Below are positions 1 through 6,441 of a DNA stretch of 9,117 bases, piece by piece. This DNA comes from Candidatus Bathycorpusculum fermentans (GTDB lineage: Archaea; Thermoproteota; Bathyarchaeia; Bathyarchaeales; Bathycorpusculaceae), in contig WRGM01000115.1 in assembly GCA_009787175.1 (NCBI GenBank), positions 1 through 9,117 on the forward strand, read 5' to 3'. Below the pieces are notes generated by a model. It saw only the letters and a program-made list of their open reading frames with translations, ran no database searches and was not told the origin of the DNA. Numbering within the stretch: the first letter of the stretch is position 1; each line of letters opens with the position of its first letter. The position numbers and the translations under genes are program-made.

Positions 1-37
1 AATGTTCGCTCCCACACTTAGGACATCTCATAACCAT
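1..37 (-). CDS. Zinc-ribbon protein, N-terminal fragment (runs off the left edge)
   Basis: On the minus strand an ATG at 37..35 opens a frame reading MVMRCPKCGSEH before the window ends. A CPxCG knuckle within a few residues of the start is the usual first half of an archaeal zinc ribbon, as found in many small ribosomal, transcription-related or uncharacterised proteins. The second start, ATG at 31..29 (MRCPKCGSEH), is equally possible. No clear Shine-Dalgarno sequence lies upstream, so the mRNA may be leaderless; a weak A/T-rich element near 61-71 could be its TATA box. Only 12 residues are visible, so neither family nor function can be assigned. Confidence 0.5.
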   Translation of the reverse strand, partial: MVMRCPKCGSEH

Positions 38-108
38 CGCAAATACAAAAAGTAAAACCGCTTAATAATCCTTTTTACAATACTCTCAAATTATTTTTAT
101 GAGAAGAC

Positions 109-410
109 CTACAAGCGTCTGTTGTTACGTTTTTTCACAACCCATTTACCTCTTCTTTTTGCGCCCTCACGCTCAATGATGCCTTTGTCTTTTAAGATTT
201 TCAAATTCCATCTACATTACGATTTACAATGCCTACTTTTTCAGCAAGTTCTGGGATAGTTACCGAGGTTTTTCCCTATAGTGCTATTATCTTTGTTTGA
301 ATTTCATTTATACCGACGTTTATACCGACGCTATCGTCGGTATAACTCTTGTCATAACCAAATTCAACTTCAAATAAAAGGTGTGTATTTAGCTCTCGGC
401 GAAAATTTCG
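109..410 (-). pseudogene. Remnant of a winged-helix C-terminal domain (RecG-like/AlbA_2-type regulator family)
   Basis: Reading the minus strand down from 410 gives RRELNTHLLFEVEFG, then tandem VGIN-VGIN-E, then IQTKIIAL, a stop (278..276), GKTSVTIPELAEKVGI, NRNVDGI and another stop (203..201). After a frameshift near 200 the reading continues KILKDKGIIEREGAKRRGKW, VVKK and ends at a stop at 111..109. The order (repeated V-G-[IV]-N linker, helix-turn-helix with PELAEKVGI, then a KDKGIIEREG wing) is typical of the C-terminal winged helix of archaeal/bacterial proteins annotated as 'ATP-dependent DNA helicase RecG-related' or AlbA_2-domain transcriptional regulators. Two in-frame stops, one frameshift and the absence of the N-terminal AlbA_2 domain show a dead gene. 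A stop at 413..411 bounds it upstream. The family assignment is by eye from the repeat and wHTH pattern. Confidence 0.65.
308..345. repeat. Direct plus inverted repeat forming a strong hairpin
   Basis: TTATACCGACG occurs at 308-318 and again at 320-330 (12-nt period), followed after the loop CTAT by its exact reverse complement CGTCGGTATAA at 335-345. The second copy and the inverted copy give an 11-bp perfect stem with a 4-nt loop. It lies inside the degraded winged-helix gene and corresponds to its VGIN-VGIN coding repeat, so coding history explains the direct repeat. The inverted copy, which reads YTDDS, is not explained by the repeat. Confidence 0.7.
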
Positions 411-720
411 TTAACATTTAACCTTTCATGCCATTTTTTGCGCAACAAACACAGCTACATATGCAAATTCATGTATAGATACTTTAATAAAAACACGCAA
501 ACTAAATACATACAATAAAAGACATTTATTTATTGTAGTGGTGTTTGTGCTATCTTGGCTGTTTTTGTGTTGTTTATTTTTTTCTGGCAGGTTTTTGTGA
601 GTAGTGCTTGTTGTACTAATGTCTGCATAATGCGTTATGTGTATGTTTATGGTTTATTTATCTGTTAAAAGTTAATTAATTAGTTCTGTTTTTTACAGGA
701 ACGCAGTTAGGGTGTATGTT
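411..720. other. Gene-free, strongly G/T-rich intergenic region
   Basis: No convincing ORF is present on either strand. From about 535 to the gene start the + strand is dominated by G and T (51 of 60 bases at 541-600). The left part (411-530) is A/T-rich. A TATA-like TTTATTTA lies at 653-660, about 60 nt before the ATG at 721. No tRNA-like cloverleaf or U-tailed hairpin was recognised. Confidence 0.6.
653..660 (+). promoter_or_regulatory. Possible TATA box for the TIM-barrel gene
   Basis: TTTATTTA followed by TCTG lies in an otherwise G/T-rich stretch. With the usual archaeal spacing of about 25 nt it would place transcription start near 680 and a leader of about 40 nt, enough to hold the Shine-Dalgarno-like GGGTG at 710-714. 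The assignment is weak because other A/T-rich stretches occur upstream. Confidence 0.25.
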
Positions 721-1503
721 ATGTTTGAGGCTAAAGTTGGCGTTTCGATGCTTTATAGTTTGCATGAGTCTTTTAATCGTATGGTTAAACGGTTAGGTAA
801 TGAAAATACGCGGTATATTGAGATTTTAGATGATGGCGCTCATGAATTGGATAAAAGCCGCGTTGCTTTGCTTAAGGAAGCTGCGAAGAGTTGTAATTTG
901 GAGTATACTGTGCATGCGCCGTTTGCTGATGTAAATATTGCTTCTCCCTCTCCAACAATGCTTAATGCCTCCTTAAAACGTCTTACTAAATCGCTATATT
1001 ATGCACGTGCTTTAGATGCTAAATTGTGGGTTTTTCATCCAGGCGCTCGAACAGGCATATCTCAATTTTATCCCGGTGCAGAATGGAAGCAGAATACTCA
1101 GAGTATACAGGAGCTTTATGCTGAGGCAGAGCAGCTTGGCGTAAATATTGCCGTAGAAAATCTGCCCGCTAAATACTGGTTTTTAATGAGCCGACCAGAG
1201 GATTTTAACAGATTTTACAAAGAAACCGGATTACCCATAGGTATAGTGTTAGACATTGGACATTCAAACCTTGAAAATCAAACAGAACCATTTTTCGACA
1301 AGCTCGTTGATAAAATAGCCCATATTCACGTAAGCGACAATAAGGGTGTTGATGATGACCACCTTGGCATTGGCTATGGCACAATAGACTATAATTCAAT
1401 CGCTAAAACTTTAAAGAAAATAGGTTATAATCGGCGTGTGATTATTGAATCATGTGACCATGTGCCTGAAAGCTTGAAAAAACTTGAAAAATTACTAAAT
1501 TAG
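721..1503 (+). CDS. Sugar phosphate isomerase/epimerase or endonuclease IV-like TIM-barrel protein
   Basis: Protein of about 260 residues with the AP-endonuclease-2/xylose isomerase-like TIM barrel. Numbered from ATG 721, metal-ligand motifs occur in the expected order: VHAPF (H65), FHPG (H106), VENLP (E146), VLDIGHSN (D178, H181), HIHVSDNKG (H203), DDDHLGIG (D212, H214), followed by YGTIDY and IIESC (E243). These match, one for one, the nine trinuclear-zinc ligands of endonuclease IV, although many sugar isomerases of the same superfamily keep most of them. The start is chosen at ATG 721 because GGGTG (710-714) sits 6 nt upstream; a GTG at 712 in the same frame would add three residues and has AGGA at 697-700. 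The gene is monocistronic by context and converges with rnz, 25 bp away. The substrate (sugar phosphate or abasic DNA) cannot be decided from sequence. Confidence 0.8.
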   Translation: MFEAKVGVSMLYSLHESFNRMVKRLGNENTRYIEILDDGAHELDKSRVALLKEAAKSCNLEYTVHAPFADVNIASPSPTMLNASLKRLTKSLYYARALDAKLWVFHPGARTGISQFYPGAEWKQNTQSIQELYAEAEQLGVNIAVENLPAKYWFLMSRPEDFNRFYKETGLPIGIVLDIGHSNLENQTEPFFDKLVDKIAHIHVSDNKGVDDDHLGIGYGTIDYNSIAKTLKKIGYNRRVIIESCDHVPESLKKLEKLLN

Positions 1504-1504
1504 C

Positions 1505-1522
1505 CTAATCCTTTTCGCTTTT
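1505..1522 (+). terminator. Possible T-rich terminator of the TIM-barrel gene
   Basis: Directly after the stop at 1503 the + strand has CCTTTTCGCTTTTA, two T4 runs in the 25-bp gap before the convergent rnz stop. Archaeal termination often needs only a pyrimidine/T-rich tract. No hairpin is seen, so the call rests on composition and position alone. Confidence 0.3.
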
Positions 1523-1528
1523 ACTGTG

Positions 1529-2434
1529 TTAGGTGGGTAATTCTAGTGTTAGGCGGTCTTCAGCTAGTATGGTGTTTTCGAAAACTTTTTTTGCCTGTTC
1601 TAGTAAAAGTTTTGCATCTGCGTATCTTGCGCTAACATGTGTTAGGACTAGCATTTTTGCGTCTGCGTTTTTAGCTTGGTTTGCTGCTTGTGTTGGTGTT
1701 GAGTGACCTGTTGTTTCTGCTTTTTCAGCTAATGTGTCATCATATGTGCAGTCATGTATAATTATATCTGCCTGTTTAGCAAAATCTGCAAACTCTTCAA
1801 ACGGTTTTGTATCTCCTGTATATACAATTTTTCTCCCACGTTTTCTTGGGCCTACTACTTCATTTGAATTTACAGTATTGCCAAGTAATGTTATTGTTTC
1901 GCCTTTTTGCAGTTTAGCCCATAACTCTCCCTCTGGTACACCTAAGGCAACTGCTTTTTCAGGAAAAAATTTACCCGGACGCGGCTTTTCCTCAAAAACG
2001 TAACTATAACTCTCAATAGTATGATTAGACCTTATAGTTTCTACAAAATATTTCTCTTCGTTAACAATGACCCCTGACTTTACAATCTCATTGACTTCCA
2101 CTTGATATGTTAATTCAAACTTTAAGAATTGTTGGCAATTAACTAAAAAATCCTTAAGACCTAATGGCCCATAAATCTGTACTGGCTCTCTTCTATTTAG
2201 TAATGCCATGGTTTGAAGTAAACCTGGCAAACCTAAAACATGATCTCCGTGCAAGTGGGTAAGAAAAATCCTAGTTTTTTTATGAAAACTATTTTTCGAT
2301 GCCATCATTTGCCTCTGAAGGTTCTCTCCACAGTCAAATATCCACTGTTCAGACGCACCCTGCAGTATAACAGCTGGTAAACCACGAGTTAACGTCGGCA
2401 CAGCTGCACTAGTTCCAAGAAAAATCAGTCTCAT
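1529..2434 (-). CDS. rnz: Ribonuclease Z (tRNA 3' processing endonuclease)
   Basis: Cytoplasmic metallo-beta-lactamase-fold endonuclease that cuts the 3' trailer from tRNA precursors. From the ATG at 2434 the protein has 301 residues, normal for bacterial/archaeal short-form RNase Z. It opens MRLIFLGTSAAVPTLTRG, the standard family N-terminus, then FDCGEN, the zinc motif THLHGDH (HLHGDH at 60-65), a conserved SNHTIESYSY (H138), VYTGDT (206-209, bridging Asp), the TGHST motif (H244) and LTHVSARY (H265). All expected ligands are present. A TTG at 2461 in the same frame would add nine residues and overlap the upstream gene. ATG 2434 is preferred because the family starts exactly at MRLIFLG and because AAGGAT (2449..2444), overlapping the upstream stop, lies 9 nt before it. 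It is the last gene of the prs - Trm-G10 methylase - rnz operon. Confidence 0.95.
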   Translation of the reverse strand: MRLIFLGTSAAVPTLTRGLPAVILQGASEQWIFDCGENLQRQMMASKNSFHKKTRIFLTHLHGDHVLGLPGLLQTMALLNRREPVQIYGPLGLKDFLVNCQQFLKFELTYQVEVNEIVKSGVIVNEEKYFVETIRSNHTIESYSYVFEEKPRPGKFFPEKAVALGVPEGELWAKLQKGETITLLGNTVNSNEVVGPRKRGRKIVYTGDTKPFEEFADFAKQADIIIHDCTYDDTLAEKAETTGHSTPTQAANQAKNADAKMLVLTHVSARYADAKLLLEQAKKVFENTILAEDRLTLELPT

Positions 2435-2447
2435 ATCCCTTCTATCC

Positions 2448-3491
2448 TTACTCCTTCTCAAACACTGCTATTTCTCTTGTTAATGTCCTATGCACATAGG
2501 CAAAGTGAGACTCAACATGCTTAAAGCCTATAGATACGCCAATAGCTTTAATGTTTAACGTTTTAGGCGAAGCTATACATACCCTATGACCAGTAGGCAA
2601 TAACCTAAACGCTGACGATAACACATCATTTACCAACTCACGCGTAGTAGACTTTAACGTGCTCGCTGAACGCCCGTACGGCGGATCTGTTACCATACAG
2701 TCCACCTTAAAAAAAGGCAACATACGCGCATCCGCCAAAAACAGGCCATCAGCATTAATATTAAAAAAACGCAGATTCCTACGACAACCCATAACCATAC
2801 GCTTAGCCGCATCAACCCCTAAAACATTGCAGCCAATGTATGCCGCTTCAATTAATGTACTACCTGTACCACAGAAAGGATCAAGCAACGTTCTCTCTGC
2901 CTTAGCATGAGCAAAATTTACCATACACCTCGCAAGCTTAGCCGGCATCGCAGACGGATGAAAAAAAGGTTTCTTACGCGGACGCCGCTCAGAAAAAGTT
3001 TTACTACTAACCTCTGTAAGCTTTAAACCAAAAACCAGTTTCTCATCAGTAATTATACCTATAAACGTTTTATCCGGCTGCTTTAAGTTAACTTTAGCCT
3101 CTGGCGCATGTTTTAGAATTTGTCTGCCTAACTTTATTTCAAGCTCCATAGTATTAACTGCATTATCAGCAAAATTTTTAATACGATTTATTCTAACAAC
3201 AAAACTTTCCCCAGACTTTAAAACATCACTAAACGATGTCTCATCTACCGCCTTTAATATATCTGCATAATTCGCGTTTGAAACAAAAAGCTCTAATGCA
3301 CAAAGCCGCGTAAAGGCTGACCTTACTGGCACTACTTTTACACATTCAGCCTCGGTTTCTAAGCGTAAAATCTGTGTCATTTCTTCAACTACTGTGTAAG
3401 GGTAGCCTTCTGTTTCCAATATAGCCCTTGCCTCTGAGACCGGCATAGTTGGATTTTCACCTGAGAGCAAAAAGAAAAGTTTAGCTGCCAC
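2448..3491 (-). CDS. tRNA (guanine(10)-N2)-dimethyltransferase, Trm-G10 / THUMP-domain methylase
   Basis: SAM-dependent methylase predicted to form N2-methyl/N2,N2-dimethylguanosine at tRNA position 10. The 347-residue protein has an N-terminal region with a THUMP-like RNA-binding module (about 50-155), a KPFFHPSAMPAKLARCMVN linker typical of the family (174-192), the SAM-binding motif I LLDPFCGTG (202-210) with the acidic loop end GVDA (225-228), and the catalytic TDPPYG (268-273), the signature of exocyclic amino-group methylases. It starts at GTG (3491..3489), 2 nt after the prs stop, with AAAGGTCG about ten bases upstream inside the prs end, so translational coupling is likely. It lies 13 nt upstream of the rnz ATG. 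Length and motif order match archaeal Trm-G10 (PF01170 type). A related THUMP methylase acting on another guanine is the main alternative. Confidence 0.9.
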   Translation of the reverse strand: MAAKLFFLLSGENPTMPVSEARAILETEGYPYTVVEEMTQILRLETEAECVKVVPVRSAFTRLCALELFVSNANYADILKAVDETSFSDVLKSGESFVVRINRIKNFADNAVNTMELEIKLGRQILKHAPEAKVNLKQPDKTFIGIITDEKLVFGLKLTEVSSKTFSERRPRKKPFFHPSAMPAKLARCMVNFAHAKAERTLLDPFCGTGSTLIEAAYIGCNVLGVDAAKRMVMGCRRNLRFFNINADGLFLADARMLPFFKVDCMVTDPPYGRSASTLKSTTRELVNDVLSSAFRLLPTGHRVCIASPKTLNIKAIGVSIGFKHVESHFAYVHRTLTREIAVFEKE

Positions 3492-3493
3492 CC

Positions 3494-4378
3494 TTAGGCG
3501 ACCTTTAATATTTTACTTATAAGAGGTGATAGACTAACTTTGCTATATGGTCCTGGAATGCTATCTGTTCCCACAATCTCCTCAACTCCTGCATCTAGCA
3601 TGCGTTTAGCTGCATCACCTATAAGTAGCGGATGAACGCATGCGGCAAAAACATGCTTAGCACCTAAATCCTTCAAAATCTCAACTGCCCCAACAATAGT
3701 ACCCCCAGTACTTATAATATCATCAAAAATTATAACAGTCTCACCCTCAACATTCAACCCCTCACCTGACTGCACCGTCTGACCCGTATAACGATCCCTA
3801 ACCTTACTCAAATACCCCACGCCACCACCCAAAACCCCCTGCGCCTCCTTAGCAATATACATAGCCCCCTTATCAGGCGCAAGAGCATAAGCACCACGGT
3901 AACCCCTAGCTACAAAATAATCCGCCAAAAGAGAGATAGCACTAACACTACGCACAGGAAAAGAAAACTTTGACAAAACATGCTCAGAATGAATATTTAC
4001 AGTTACTAAACTATCCACACCAATAGCCATTAACATGTTAACAACAGTTTCAACACTTATGCCCTCACCAGACAAAAACAGCTTATCCTGCCTGCTATAC
4101 GCCAGATACGGCACCACAGCCGTAACCCTACAAGCCCCCGCACGCTTAACAGCATCAACCATAAAAGCCAATTGGAAAAGTTTACCATCCTGCATAGGCG
4201 GACACGTAGTCTGAATAACTACAACGTCCTCACCACTTAAAACATCACCCTTCTCTAATCTAACATATGACTCGCCATCAGGAAAAACCCTCAACACAAC
4301 GGGAACACTAATACAACCCATACTAACTGAAACCCTCTCCGCAAGCTCCACAGAAGCCGGACCTAAGACAACCTTCAT
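3494..4378 (-). CDS. prs: Ribose-phosphate pyrophosphokinase (PRPP synthetase)
   Basis: Makes PRPP from ribose 5-phosphate and ATP for purine, pyrimidine, His/Trp and cofactor synthesis. The 294-residue length is that of short archaeal (class III-like) enzymes. Visible motifs are FPDGE (32-36, ATP-side loop), PYLAYSRQDKLF (flexible catalytic loop, 90-101), VNIHSEHV (127-134, with the metal-site His130), APDKGA (167-172) and the PRPP-binding loop FDDIISTGGT (218-227). ATG 4378 is preceded by TAGGATGAAG on the minus strand, an acceptable Shine-Dalgarno region. It is the first gene of a three-gene operon and is divergent from radA. Its coding strand is conspicuously G/T-rich, the same strand bias that continues through the intergenic region into radA. 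Later steps that use PRPP include the TrpD-family protein at the right of this window. Confidence 0.95.
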   Translation of the reverse strand: MKVVLGPASVELAERVSVSMGCISVPVVLRVFPDGESYVRLEKGDVLSGEDVVVIQTTCPPMQDGKLFQLAFMVDAVKRAGACRVTAVVPYLAYSRQDKLFLSGEGISVETVVNMLMAIGVDSLVTVNIHSEHVLSKFSFPVRSVSAISLLADYFVARGYRGAYALAPDKGAMYIAKEAQGVLGGGVGYLSKVRDRYTGQTVQSGEGLNVEGETVIIFDDIISTGGTIVGAVEILKDLGAKHVFAACVHPLLIGDAAKRMLDAGVEEIVGTDSIPGPYSKVSLSPLISKILKVA

Positions 4379-4623
4379 AACACTTCATCCTACACCCTAA
4401 AAATACAACTTAGCTTTAAGGCTTATCTTACAAACATCACCACAACAACAAACAACAAACCTACACACAATAACACACAACAAATACAATACACAAACCT
4501 AAAAACAAGAAAATAACAAAAAATTCATTTTCACTTTAACTCCCACTCCTCTAACCTAATGAACATTTACACGCTTATCTTAAATACCCCATAACTATAC
4601 AACAAATATAAAGTGAGACAATA
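4379..4623. promoter_or_regulatory. Divergent prs/radA intergenic region, nearly G-free on the + strand
   Basis: This 245-bp spacer must hold the promoters of both prs (leftward) and radA (rightward). On the + strand positions 4422-4560 contain only one G (4509), and 4441-4500 is 55/60 A or C. No ORF, RNA gene or palindromic operator was recognised. The radA-proximal end has a TATA-like sequence; a prs TATA box could not be placed with confidence. Confidence 0.6.
4579..4586 (+). promoter_or_regulatory. Candidate radA TATA box
   Basis: CTTAAATA followed by CCCC lies about 40 nt before the radA ATG. Archaeal spacing of about 25 nt would start the mRNA near 4608, leaving a short leader that still contains GTGAG (4613-4617), complementary to the 16S anti-Shine-Dalgarno and 6 nt before the ATG. 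It is supported by position and sequence only. Confidence 0.4.
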
Positions 4624-5649
4624 ATGCCCACAGACACAGATGAACAACAAGAAACAGAAACAACAACCAAAGAAAAATATGAATTCATAGAAGACCTACC
4701 CGGAGTTGGACCAGCAACCGCACAAAAACTACGCGACCTCGGATACCACACAGTAGAATCGCTCGCAATGGCAACAATACGCGAACTCGAAGCCCTAGGC
4801 GTAAGTGAAAAAAAAGCCTTACAAGTAATACAAACAGCAAGATCATCAATAGGCGTATCCTTCATACGAGCCGACCAACTATTAAAACAACGCCAAAACG
4901 TTGCCCGACTAACAACAGGAAGCAAATCCCTTGACAAAATAATCGACGGTGGACTAGAAACACAGGCAATAACAGAATTCTACGGAGAATACGGCTGCGG
5001 AAAAAGCCAAGTTTGCCACCAATTATGCGTAAATGTACAATTACCAATCGAAAAAGGCGGCTTAAACGGCGGAGTATTATACATTGACACTGAAAACACC
5101 TTCAGACTCGAACGCATTGTACAAATGGCCAACCATCTCGGTCTTAACCCTGAAGATGTTGTAAAAAACATAATTTATGCTGAAGCATACACATCTGACC
5201 ACCAAATATTCCTACTAGAAAACGCTGATGAAATCATTAAAGCAAATAATATCAAATTAATAATTATAGACTCACTAACGGCACATTTCCGTAGCGAATA
5301 TATAGGCAGAGAAATGCTAGCTAGCCGTCAACAGAGACTAAACAAACATATGCATAAACTTACCGCTTTAGCTCGAGCATTTAACGCTGTAGCCGTTGTA
5401 ACAAATCAAGTTATGGCAAAACCCGATCAATTCTTCGGTGATGCTATTCATCCTATCGGAGGTAACATTGTCGGTCATACAAGTCAGACCCGTATATATC
5501 TACGACGTTTTTCTCATGGACCAATACGTATTGCTAGGCTTGTTTCAAGTCCTTATTTGCCAGATGGAGAGGAAATACTTAAAGTCACCGAAAATGGTAT
5601 AGAAGATGTCTCTGAAGAAGAGAAAGCAACTAAATCCCGTGGTCGCTAA
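4624..5649 (+). CDS. radA: DNA repair and recombination protein RadA
   Basis: Archaeal Rad51/RecA recombinase that forms ATP-dependent filaments on single-stranded DNA and drives strand exchange. The 341-residue protein has an N-terminal helix-hairpin-helix domain (DLPGVGPATAQKLRDLGY, 24-41), a SFIRAD segment whose F80-x-x-A83 fits the Rad51-type oligomerisation motif, Walker A GEYGCGKS (121-128), Walker B LIIIDS (212-217), the ASRQQRLNKHM helix (233-243) and the loop 2 region through PIGGNIVGHTSQTRIYLRR (277-295). No intein interrupts the Walker A or loop positions. Walker A reads GCGKS rather than the commoner GSGKT, a conservative change that keeps the catalytic Lys. The start is supported by GTGAG 6 nt upstream. 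The first part uses mostly A- and C-ending codons, the second more T-ending ones. It is co-oriented with, and 2 bp from, the PIP-box gene. Confidence 0.97.
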   Translation: MPTDTDEQQETETTTKEKYEFIEDLPGVGPATAQKLRDLGYHTVESLAMATIRELEALGVSEKKALQVIQTARSSIGVSFIRADQLLKQRQNVARLTTGSKSLDKIIDGGLETQAITEFYGEYGCGKSQVCHQLCVNVQLPIEKGGLNGGVLYIDTENTFRLERIVQMANHLGLNPEDVVKNIIYAEAYTSDHQIFLLENADEIIKANNIKLIIIDSLTAHFRSEYIGREMLASRQQRLNKHMHKLTALARAFNAVAVVTNQVMAKPDQFFGDAIHPIGGNIVGHTSQTRIYLRRFSHGPIRIARLVSSPYLPDGEEILKVTENGIEDVSEEEKATKSRGR

Positions 5650-5651
5650 AC

Positions 5652-6212
5652 ATGCCTATACCTCAAGCATTAGTAACACGCTATTTCCAATTAATCGTTA
5701 ATAGGCAATATGCTGAAGCTGAACGTGAACTAGAAAGAGTAAAGCAGAAACTACAAAAAACCGAATGGAATAGAGGCTACTTCCGTGCTTTATACGGCAT
5801 GTACCTCTCAAGAAAAAACACCACTGACAGTTATGCCTTTTTCTCGAAATTGGACTTAAGCGATAAAGTATCTCTTCATGTATATCGACGAGAATTTTTA
5901 GATAACATGCGCAGTGGTCTCCATGGCGATTTTGACCGTGGCTATTTTTCCGCCTGGGGTGACTGCATGCGAATTTTAACCCGAATGGACATCCCTGCTC
6001 CTACAAACCCTGATAACTCAAAAACTGGAGTTACTACTGACGATGGTGAAAACGCTGCTGAAGATACTATTGAAACAGTTCGTAGTGATAAAAGCCAAGT
6101 AACTATAGCGAACTTTTTCAATGGCGATAAAAAAATTTCGGTTAAAACAAAAAAACAAGTTACTGTCTCTGAGTCTGCGGTTAAAACTGAAGAGGTAGCT
6201 AAAAAAGGGTAA
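5652..6212 (+). CDS. RadA-linked helical protein of unknown function with a PCNA-interaction (PIP) box
   Basis: This 186-residue protein belongs to no family I can name. Residues 1-112 look like a compact helical domain (charged AEAERELERVKQKLQK helix at 21-36; conserved-looking GYFRALYGMYLSRK at 42-55 and GDFDRGYFSAWGDCMRIL at 92-109). Residues 113-145 are a low-complexity acidic linker. Residues 149-156 read QVTIANFF, an exact match to the PIP-box consensus Q-x-x-[ILM]-x-x-[FY]-[FYW], followed by a basic tail (KKISVKTKK), as in known clamp-binding tails. It starts 2 bp after the radA stop, so it should be co-transcribed with radA. Known PIP-box proteins (FEN1, replication factor C, polymerases) dock on PCNA; inferred here is a link between the sliding clamp and RadA-dependent repair. 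It has no visible nuclease or ATPase motif, so an adaptor or structural role is more likely than catalysis. Confidence 0.8.
   Translation: MPIPQALVTRYFQLIVNRQYAEAERELERVKQKLQKTEWNRGYFRALYGMYLSRKNTTDSYAFFSKLDLSDKVSLHVYRREFLDNMRSGLHGDFDRGYFSAWGDCMRILTRMDIPAPTNPDNSKTGVTTDDGENAAEDTIETVRSDKSQVTIANFFNGDKKISVKTKKQVTVSESAVKTEEVAKKG
6099..6122 (+). other. PIP-box coding segment (QVTIANFF, residues 149-156)
   Basis: Gln149, Ile152, Phe155 and Phe156 occupy the four consensus positions. The motif sits in a predicted disordered tail after an acidic linker, where such peptides normally lie, with lysines on its C-terminal side. The match is seen directly; binding to PCNA is inferred. Confidence 0.7.
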
Positions 6213-6213
6213 A

Positions 6214-6251
6214 AAATATTTCTTATCAAGAAAAATATTTCAAAAAAAAAA
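6214..6251. terminator. Imperfect hairpin and A10/T10 tract after the radA operon
   Basis: AAATATTTCTT (6214-6224) pairs with AAGAAAAATATTT (6228-6240), with a two-base bulge and a 3-nt loop, starting directly after the stop at 6212. It is followed by ten A's (6242-6251). On the minus strand this is a T10 run, suited to stopping leftward transcription from the remnant at 6442-6874. For the radA operon the downstream T-run is missing, so its role there is uncertain. Confidence 0.3.
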
Positions 6252-6441
6252 GATTATGCACAAGGTTGTAGATCTCCTCACGCGAACTATTAACTCACAA
6301 ATTTCAGGTTTTAGGGATACACTTTGTTTGAAAACTTTTTCTACATACAGTCATAATTAATAAAATTGACGAACACAACGTACTTTAACAACCGAAATAT
6401 CTGGCAAATAGCATATAAATGACGAAAAAATGGTTGAGAAC

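Noticed and set aside
2435..2461. TTG at 2461 as the rnz start
   Set aside because: It adds an atypical basic MRRSKDRRD ahead of the conserved MRLIFLGTSAAVP start and overlaps the upstream gene, whereas ATG 2434 has a usable AAGGAT upstream.
4575..4937. 120-codon minus-strand open frame opposite the start of radA
   Set aside because: It is a shadow of the A/C-biased radA coding sequence (Ser/Val/Cys-rich, no domain pattern) and covers the radA promoter.
4624..5649. Intein in radA
   Set aside because: Walker A, Walker B and loop motifs are contiguous and the protein has the usual length of 341 residues.
6271..6285. Shine-Dalgarno-like GTGAGGAGATC on the minus strand
   Set aside because: The only starts downstream lead to a frame that stops within about a dozen codons, after a poly-Phe stretch from the A10 tract.
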